From contig NW_002060944.1 of the NCBI RefSeq assembly GCF_000150275.1, positions 5,219,080 through 5,283,079 of the forward strand: a DNA stretch of 64,000 bases, written 5' to 3'. Shown here piece after piece: positions 55,312 through 64,000 of the stretch (positions are counted from its first letter, which is position 1; every line of letters begins with the position of its first letter). A model generated the notes under the pieces. That model was not told the origin of the DNA. It did not search any database and saw only the letters and a list, made by a program, of their open reading frames with translations. The stretch comes from Trichoplax adhaerens. Lineage: Eukaryota; Placozoa; Uniplacotomia; Trichoplacea; Trichoplacidae. A program made the translations under genes and the position numbers.

Positions 55312-57926
55312 TTATGCGAATACCATTCGAGTCATTTTATTCTGTGCGGCTTTTTCGTGCGCTTCAATTTTTTGAGCCATGGCAAATAATTTGTTATAGT
55401 ATTCTCTTACTATTTCTTTTACTTTTGCCCCACCTGCTCTTTTCATGTTATTTTCGTAAGCTTGAATTTTGTCAACCAAAGCCAAAATTTTCCTGTATTG
55501 CTCTTTTACTGCTTCCTTCACTTTTTCTTCTTTGTTTTGTGAGCCTACTCCGTGAGCTATAATTTTCTTAGCCAAGGCAATTCTATTTTTATAGAATTCC
55601 TTTTCCATCTCTTCCTCTTTTGCTCTATCTTCTCTGCTCTGCATGTTTTCTTCATGAGATTTAATTTCTTTAGCCACATCAAATAATTTTTTGCAGTAGT
55701 TCTCTGTCATTTCTTTTTTTTTAGCCATATCTTCTCCGCTCTGCTTACTATTTTCAGAAGCTTTAATTTCGTTAACCAAAGCAAGACAATTTTTGTAGTG
55801 TTCCTGTAGTATTTTTTTTGCTACATGATATCTATTCTGCGCGTTTATTCCACGATTTTTAATTTTATGAGCTAAGTCAAATTTTTTTCTGTAGTGTTCC
55901 TTTATCATGTCCCTTATATTTGCCGTATCTTCTCTACTCTGTGTGTCTTTCTCGCGGGCTTTAAGTTTCTGAACCTTGTTAAATAATTCTTTATGGTATT
56001 TCTTCACCATTTCTTTTCCATTTGCAGTATTTTCTCTGCTATTTCTGATGTTTCCAGAAATAACATCGATCATGGAAATATCGGCTCTACAATATGGTGC
56101 AGAATGATTATGATTTAATCCATAGAATTAAAATGAAGCAGCGTTTTTACTCGAATATCTGGATTTCCATTGGCTTGCAATGAATTAAATACAGACTTCA
56201 ACAAGCTATATAACAAAAGATAGCCACTTTATCCGGTTTGTATAAATCTTAATTCTACTAGACAAATACAAGATATAAGAGAATCTACCACAATTTAAAT
56301 TTTGAAAGTGCAGTTTTTTCCATCTTACCCGACTGGATCAGTAGCTACAAGGCTATCTATCATATTTCCGGCATTCGGCATTAGTGGAAGCTTATTTTTC
56401 CGGTTATGATCATTATCATCGTCATCGTCATCATCTTTATCGCTATTAAATTAAGACATGTAGGTTTAAGGCTGATTTAACTGTCCATGGTATTAAAAAA
56501 TATACGTAATACTCTTTAATGAATGATTTAGAAGGTGTAGTTTACTATATTCATAAATGATTAATGGATTAAGAGAATTTTGAGAAAATTCTTTCTCGCA
56601 ATTAATGACATTATATCAGTTATCAGAAATTTACGAAATTAGGCACTTTGCAAAATGCCTGAAATCCGAAGCTAGAAAGTCATCAATTCAACTACCGAAC
56701 ACAGATTAGTAATCTTATAGTGATTTTACTATCTATGGTCAAGATACATCAAATTCCTAATTGTATCATCTACACTCTATCATTTCTTACATACATACTA
56801 CAAGTCTGAACAGTGATATAAGGTTTGGCATGCGCATGCAAATGATATTCTGCTGATATTACTTTTCCTGTTACTTTCATTTACTCATCTAATTGATTAC
56901 ATCAGAAACGACATATACGAATCGTTAACAAATCCGATATAATAAATACGGATAAATATTATGACGAAATCTGTTTTTCCCCTACTGCCAATATTTATGG
57001 CTTATTGTGTCATTTTATGCGCAAGAAAGTTAGAAATTGGTATAGAATTACGAATAGATGTCGTTATACATAACCTATTGTTTCATCTATGTTACATTGT
57101 TAATAAATTTAATGTAGCGATGCTATGAAGTAATTTAGTTAATAGCTTAGTTAATTAAGTTAGCAAATTTGGCATTTCGATGGAATCATTTTTTTATCTA
57201 TATGAATTATTTTAAATGCGTGTATTGCGTACAGTATATACTGCATAATTTAGAAATTTGACAGAGAATTACAAAACATACTGGGCATCTTTATGGACAA
57301 TTTTTTCTAATATATTTTATGTACTTTATTAATTTGATATTATAGTACTGCTAAATAGTTTTATTAGCTGTAAATTCTTTTTTCTTATTATTATAAGCTT
57401 CCTACAGTTTAAAAATATCGGTAAAATAGATCATAGTCTCCATAGTTTCATGAAACTTTTTCCTAGTTGCTTTGACTATAACTTATTCTGCATAGTTAAC
57501 AAATGTAGCATATTGATACTGATAGATATCATAAAGAAATGATCTCTATGATTGTAGAAACACTTCTGTTTGTTACTAATTATTTTTGGGGCAAATTTTC
57601 CATTCATTTACATACCGTCTTGTAATTTCATCTCTCCTAGTCATTTCTTTTAATGCTTTATCGACTAAAGTTTCAAGACTGATGTATTTCGTTGTGGCGG
57701 CGCTCGCCAATTCTATGATACGATAGAGGATGTAAAAAATACGACTTCTTAGAAATTTAAATTACTTACTTTATCATCTTATTTATTATACATTAGATAT
57801 AATTCAGTTTTCATCATAACGTTTTACGCTATGATAATCAAAAATGAATAACAAGAACGATTTTTATCTACCTGCTTGAATGATAGTGATAGCGATCAGT
57901 AATGTAGCTAATTTCAGACAGCACAT
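55312..57926 (-). CDS. Predicted secreted protein with seven ~33-residue helical repeats
   Basis: I do not recognise the family. Exons are 57926-57872, 57712-57616, 56442-56329 and 56086-55312, in phase, giving 346 residues. Exon 1 encodes a signal peptide (MCCLKLATLLIAITIIQA). Next come a short helix-prone segment (YISLETLVDKALKEM) and an acidic run (DKDDDDDDND). Exon 4 then holds seven tandem repeats of 32-34 residues. Each follows the pattern K-E-x-x-K-E-x-Y-x-K-x-x-x-x-A-x-K-I-x-A-x-E-x-x-x-Q-x-x-x-x-x-A-K, for example KEMTENYCKKLFDVAKEIK and KEIVREYYNKLFAMAQKIE. High Lys/Glu content and heptad-like spacing predict charged amphipathic helices, either a rod or a coiled coil. After the signal peptide I see only one Cys, in repeat 3, and one more in repeat 4, so disulphide folding is unlikely. 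The first intron is 159 bp, the second 1,173 bp. Confidence 0.72.
56151..56205 (-). other. Possible cassette exon or decoy
   Basis: This block is bounded by AG (56206-56207) and GT (56149-56150) on the minus strand. It is open in the phase left by exon 3 of the repeat-protein gene and would encode LLKSVFNSLQANGNPDIR. Joining it to the repeat exon shifts the frame to an early stop, while skipping it keeps the frame, so it is probably intronic. Confidence 0.25.
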
Positions 57927-60900
57927 TTTTTTACCTTCCAACTCTGAACGTTAAGAAAAGAAAAATGAGATCATCAGTTTTGAAATGTCCTTTTTTATAT
58001 GGCAAATTAATATAAATTTAATTAATTCCAGTTGAAGTATTGACAAGCTATCGCATTTCTAAAATGCACTAGTGTAAATCCTTTATTTTATCAGATGGAT
58101 ACTATATTTAAATAAACTTTTACCAAATTATTAATATTCAATGAAGCTGGAAATAGCCTATCGAAGAAGTGAACTTTTTAATTGAATTATAAAAGCTGAA
58201 TTCTAGCTTATAGCAGCCAATCAATAACGTTAAAATAAAGTAACCGTATAATTAGCCAATTGTCATATCGTGCAATAAACTATCATAATATTGGATTAAT
58301 CCGATGGGTAGAAGCCTGTGCCTGTCATACTAGATGAATAATTAATGTTGCTTATTTGGCGATCATTAATAGGTAAATGAAATGATAATGATCATTCCGG
58401 ATTAGATTAATAATTTACTCGCTCAAGGGTTTTATTATTGGGCGATAATTAAGTATTAGCAGTATCGTTTCCAATTTTAGTTTAGATTACATCTGTTTAT
58501 AGTAATGGCTCATTTATCTTTATTAAATGAAATTAAAGACATTGCCCATTATTTTATCCCTAATAATATCCTATTACCGATACTTTGATCAACATCTAAA
58601 GTTGGATCGTCATGATACTCTTTGGTGCCTGCGTCTAATTAATCCTATGACAGTGGGCTTAGTCACTAGTAATACTATTGCCCAACTACGCCAAGAAATA
58701 TAGAGCAATGATTGCCATTAAATGATTATTGAAATATCACACCATAGATATGTTATATAAAAAGAAAATGCTTATTTACTGAATAATATATTAACTTTCA
58801 GTAAGTGCAAGCTACTGAATATCAAATTAGGGAATTAGATATAGGAATAGCCAGAATATTATGGTTGTATTAAGAATTATCAGAGTAAGCATAAACAACA
58901 TGGGAAATAAATTGTGGACTTCAGCTGAGATATTGCTACTGAGCTATTCAGTAATAATATTTACTCCTGAATACATATAAATTCTTTCATTGTCTTGAAT
59001 ATAGACTTTTTTGTATTTTTAATCGTGGCTCGATTATCCGAATTATCGCGTCCTATTTTGAAGACATGTAGTGATGTAAAATGGGAAGCTAGCGTAAATT
59101 TATAGTGAAAGTGGCTGTCAAAGCTGTTTATTTAGAATGATTAACAAAGAAATTAACACTAAATATAACACTATATGTAGAAATTTAGTTTAGACAGCTG
59201 CTGAACATGAAGTAATGATATATTCATTTACGATGTAGATTACTAAGTGGTAGGTTGATTCCTAGACAGGGAAATGTTTATTTTATGTACTTTGTAGACA
59301 AGTGAAAAAAGGTGCGATTGATAACGAAGGCGAAGGTAACTGTTATTGAATACAGGGTAAAAATTATTTATTTAACCTAGAGAATATACTGATAAAATAT
59401 CTATTACATTCACAACAATTTCTATTTTCGTACGTTATGGACTTAAGTTGTAGATTTCGAGCGCAGATATGTAGTAGCTAATATTCACCTCAAAAGTGTC
59501 AGCATGTTTATTGAAATAAAAAAAATCCAAATCACTAGATCTAAAAGGCTTCAAGAATAAATAAAAAATCCGAATTTTTTTCTCAAGTTTACAACATTGT
59601 TTTACGTGGTGCTAAAGTAGTTAGAGTTCAAGTAGATTCTAGAATGAAGTCAAAGTTTATAAATTAAAAAATTCTTTAAGCTAACGGCTAGGTAGACCAA
59701 TTAGATGGCAAGAAGAATAACAAAATTATGAGTTCCAAAAGTTAATAGCATTACCTTAAGATCTTCTAGCAAATACAGTGCTGTATTAAGACTCAGGTAA
59801 ATTTATATGAAGGCAGAGCTAATAAATAAAAAATGCTCCAAAATAACCGTTTGTTGAATCGATAAGCTGTCATGGAAAGTAACAAAACATTCAATCTCTC
59901 AAATTTTACATAGGCGCTTTCGCATCCTTCTATAACTACAAGAATTCGGTTGAGTTTTGTAATTAAGGCCGGGTTTTTAGATAAAAAGTACTTCAAACTA
60001 ATGAATCTGCCAACGAATCTATATGAAAGAAAAACAATTTTAATGTAGCTCAAGTTAATCTAATTGTAACTGTCATATTTGTGGATTGCATCAAAAATTT
60101 CCAACGGGTCTAGATAGAATATTTATCTGATAATCCATATCATAAAAGATTGCCATATTAGATATGACTAACGCGTATGAGCACAAAAGCTTATAACAGA
60201 TATAGATTGCTATTATTGTATAGCTGAATGAAACAGTGAAATACAAAAGGGAAAGTTGTAGTAATAAAAATATTTACTACGGTATTTCTCAACACTTAAA
60301 TTGCAAGGCTGTGGCGGAGTTGCGACAATTATAAATGCTGATCATTCAGGTTTTAACTCTAAAAGATTATCCTTCTTCGTCTTCAGCTGATGACGAAAGC
60401 AGCTATTTTATTAAGATTAATTTCATAAAAAATGATTACCTGATGTATATAGTATACTATTAAAGGTAATTTTGGTTCATAACCCAACAGATTAATATTG
60501 GATGAGTGTAAATACGCGTATCCGTAACTTTAAATTCTGCTAACAACTAAGTCAACGCTACCATTATCAAAGATTACATTATAACGATATTTTATAGCTA
60601 TTTTTTTCATAAATTCCCTACAGGCCTTATGATCGCAATGTACCACTTAAATCCTTATACTTCAATGATATCAATTTATCAATATTATTATTATGTTACC
60701 ATCCTCGGAAAATATTTATTATTACTTCTCTGTCTTAAACTAGCTTAATAGCTGAACAACCAAATAGTAATTTAATATCAGGATCTCTCAAATTTCTTCC
60801 ATGACTTACTATTTTATTTTTCGCCAAGCTAATCAGTCTATATAGATCACGTTCGCTTACACGGGTTATGCACACATATGCATATACAATTTCTTGAGTT

Positions 60901-63395
60901 ATTGTATATCATCATAAATTCTCGTAACTTGCTATTGTATATGCGCATAAAATAAAGTATCAGTCTTCTGTTATCGCGATTTCTTTTATACATGTTCTTA
61001 TGATTCAAATTATTGTAGCAGAAACAATCTGAAAATTGATATATGACCTAATAGTAGTGCAATTCTTAGAGAAATACGAGATATCAAATTCTCATTAAGT
61101 TTAAAGATACATGGCACGGTTTACAATTTAGATTTTGTGTAAGCTACTAACTAACTCAATAGCCAATCTATTCATAATTTAGTGTCAATTTTCCGTTGAC
61201 TTCTAGTATAATTTGCTATTTTTTTGCAGAGGAAAAGTATATCTCTAGTGATACTTTGCTGTACACATAACGTATAATTGCGTAATTTCGATTTAAGTCA
61301 TATGATATCATAATGCGCGTGAGCTCCCATGATTCTACATCCGGATGTAATAAGGCTACTCATAACCAATATTTTTTAGGATTCCTACCATAACGTACTG
61401 TTACCTACTGTGACAGAAATAATTTGTTGCTTTAAAATACCGCTGATACACAGTGGTATAGTTTAAGAATAATGCAGTAAAGAGCACAGCTAAAGTGCAG
61501 ATACCCGCTTTATCACCCTTATGGCGAGTTTTTTGTATGATTCAAAATCGATAAACCCAAAATTACCTAACTAGAAGTACCGGTATGCATTATGAAATTT
61601 GTATGATCAATTCATCGCATAAGCTTTAACTGCTCGACTGATATCCATACGTATGCAAATGTTATAATTTGAGCTGAACTATTAATGCTGGATAGTACAA
61701 TCTATTTAGTGGATCAAAAATACTATAGTTAACATATATTTTAATTCGGGGAAGGACCAAGCTAGTAATGAGTGACGAAAATAATTCTTAACAGTATTAA
61801 TTGATAATCGATTTATTACTGTATATCAGCTCTTGGTTCAATCTTCTAAGGCTCATTTTAGATTGCAGACGGTAATGTATATATATATAATAATATAATA
61901 CACAATAGAACAAGTCTTTTTTCTATGAGCGAATGAAGGATTTCAGCATTAACTCGAATCAAAGCTTTCAAGCCATTCAGCTGATGCAGATATTTGAATA
62001 ATGTGATGCACAATTGTACACGTAGTAAATTCTAGAATTCAATTTATATGGTTCAAGTAACATTATTGCTACTATTGAATTTACTATATTTATGAGGACC
62101 ACTGTACCATTAAAGGAGCTATTTATCCCAATATCAATACCTATATATCTTTAGGTCTCACATCATAACAAATAGTGAAAATTTACGATTATCTATTATA
62201 AAATGGATATATAAATTATGAGTCAAGAAAGGGTGTCTTCCGGCATAACACAGGTGTCTACCTAGGCGTTTAGTAAATATAGTATCTAAAAATTGATGTA
62301 AGACGTTGTTGACAATACCTTTGTTTATCTATATTGATGTAGCATATTTGAAGAGAATGTAAAACTGTCGTTATAGGCTACCTATCTATCGCAATAAACT
62401 ATGGCAATATAGCTGGAATGATGATAAAAGTATAAGCTAGTTAGCGTACTGCACATAATAGCCGGATTTTATACCGACTACAGTAGATAAGGTAATTATA
62501 TCTTGCTTTATGGCAAACGTGTTCATTATCCGTAAGTGAATACACTTAGATTTTTTGTTAGGATTCTTCCGTAAATTATTCTTATGTAATTGTCAAATTA
62601 AATAAGTTCATCAAAGAATAATTGAATCAAGTCATACGTTGTCGTAAACATGTTAAATCTAAACAACCGGCCTTAGATCCGATGGCATTAAAAATAAATC
62701 ATTTAATTTATATTGTTTCTTCAAAGTAAGTTTCATTCTCATGATAACATACCGGCTAGACAAAGAATACATGATATTGTTGCTCTTAGCAGATTGCTTA
62801 CTATTTGTAGCACTAGATGAAATAATAATCATACGAACTGTAAATGAGATACGTGTAAAGACAACTTTAATCAATCCATGGTATTGTTAAAAACAATATC
62901 TAATTCGTTCCTGCTCACTATATATCAATTTATTTTCGTGATCGGCATCAATGTGCGTTATATTAATACCGCTTGATAGGCTGTAAATCTCTCAAGAAAA
63001 TAATAATATGGAATTCAATATTACCCATGAAGCAAGAAGTTATAAACTTCACAATTATTTGTTTACCGCCTTTCTTTATGTACGATACACTTGAATATAA
63101 CGAATGTCCTTATATTTAGGTTACACTATTAGATGCTCCAAATATAAAAATATGAAATGTTTACAAAATATTAACTATATAACTATTACAATAACACCGA
63201 TAATCAGACAAGTTTGACGTCTAGAAACAAAGATAAAGTAGGTTGAATGGAGGCAGTAAGACTTATTTGTATATGAAAAGAATTGATAATGACTACGTAG
63301 CTATTGCTTTCATTCACATTACTTCTTATAATTAATTAACAACTTTAAATTTATAGCATTATTCATACAAAATTACTTTTTATTGTGTGTTCAAA
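57927..63395. other. Gene-poor AT-rich stretch
   Basis: I find no exon I can support. A (TA)n run lies at about 61,876-61,897. Minus-strand frames at 59,793-60,053 and 62,659-62,874 lack splice context and family resemblance. The left end should hold the promoter of the repeat-protein gene. Confidence 0.45.
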
Positions 63396-63399
63396 TGCA

Positions 63400-64000
63400 T
63401 CATTCATTCTTAGGTTCATTAATTAATATAATACGAAGAGTAGTGTGATCAAATTAATATTTATTAAATTCACAAGCTAGATGTTTCCCGTCAATAAACT
63501 AAATGGTAAACAATAATAAACTAGATGATGAATGGAATTACGTTTAATAAACGATATTCTACAATTGAAACAGAAATGCTAGACAGTATAATTCCTATTA
63601 ATAAATCTAATGATGAATATGATACGGTTTAGTGACGAAAAATTTTTCAAATAGAATAAATGATCAATTTAATTAAATTGAGATCGCTGGTTTGAAATTA
63701 TCATATACTGTAAATTCCATCAATAGACCATATTTTGAATGCAACTAAGCTTAATGAATAAAATTTTACGAATAATACAGGGCAATCAGATTAATTTAAT
63801 TAGATTTGCAAGTCTGATAGTAGATTTCTCTCAATAAATCAGATAATGAAAGCGATCAGTTTTAGCGATTGAAATTTATCGGCTACAGTATAGGAATGTT
63901 ATATGGACAATACAATCGATCTTGGATGAAAATATTTACAAACAGAACAGATCCATTAATTTAATTATGTTAAAAGTTTTAAACTTGATATCATGGTTTC
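63400..64000. repeat. Diverged ~115-bp tandem array cut by the window edge
   Basis: The block TC/ATTAATAAA..TAATGA..ATGATA/CGGTTTAG recurs near 63,490, 63,597, 63,717 and 63,831. Each copy is followed by a variant of AATACAG..CAATCAGATTAATTTAATTA, with a further partial copy to 64,000. The array appears to continue past the window. Confidence 0.6.

Noticed and set aside
59793-60053. 86-codon minus-strand frame
   Set aside because: No splice context, signal peptide or family resemblance; length is within chance for AT-rich DNA.
62659-62874. 71-codon minus-strand frame
   Set aside because: Low-complexity composition with no supporting evidence.

Overview
The window looks like animal nuclear DNA from a compact, AT-rich genome. 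Genes are split by many short GT-AG introns. Every recognisable product belongs to an animal family: a peroxisomal-type carnitine acyltransferase, a Ca2+-binding mitochondrial carrier, mitochondrial sarcosine dehydrogenase, the tRNA acp3U enzyme DTWD1, and intrinsic-factor/transcobalamin-like proteins. Base composition, intron size and gene content would fit a placozoan such as Trichoplax or a relative. That is an inference from style, not a database match. I saw no rRNA, tRNA, CRISPR array or bacterial-style operon.

Layout. 1-7.2 kb has a four-copy ~195-bp tandem array, islands of GTACAGT-type repeats, a small inverted-repeat element and only weak coding hints. 7.2-11.3 kb (+) is a 13-exon carnitine octanoyltransferase-like gene. 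13.1-17.6 kb (-) is a long Ser/Asp/Asn-rich protein with short helical ends, possibly AKNA-like, whose frame breaks by one base near 14.49 kb. 17.6-22 kb is gene-free and full of old diverged tandem duplications. 22-27.5 kb (-) is an 11-exon SCaMC (SLC25A23/24/25 family). 27.9-31.6 kb has a 12/24-bp minisatellite, GTAC-rich islands and a less AT-rich coding-like patch. 31.7-34.6 kb and 40.1-42.8 kb (+) are two paralogous cobalamin-binding-type genes, each with four exons and 479 codons, separated by ~5.5 kb of repeat-bearing spacer. 44.0-49.0 kb (-) is a complete 12-exon sarcosine dehydrogenase with a possible upstream leader exon at 49.3-49.4 kb. 49.9-53 kb is again repeat-rich spacer. 53.2-54.7 kb (+) is DTWD1, converging on a (-) strand gene at 55.3-57.9 kb that encodes a predicted secreted protein of seven ~33-residue charged helical repeats. 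I recognise no gene from 57.9 to 64 kb; the right edge cuts a ~115-bp tandem array.

The genes do not form an operon. The carrier, sarcosine dehydrogenase and acyltransferase act in mitochondrial/peroxisomal metabolism, and the cobalamin-binding pair would act at the cell surface. The most interesting items are the two cobalamin-binder-like proteins with N-terminal membrane anchors, where vertebrate relatives are secreted, and the secreted seven-repeat protein, which I cannot assign to a family. All exon structures were read by eye from splice sites, phase and family resemblance, and need transcript support.
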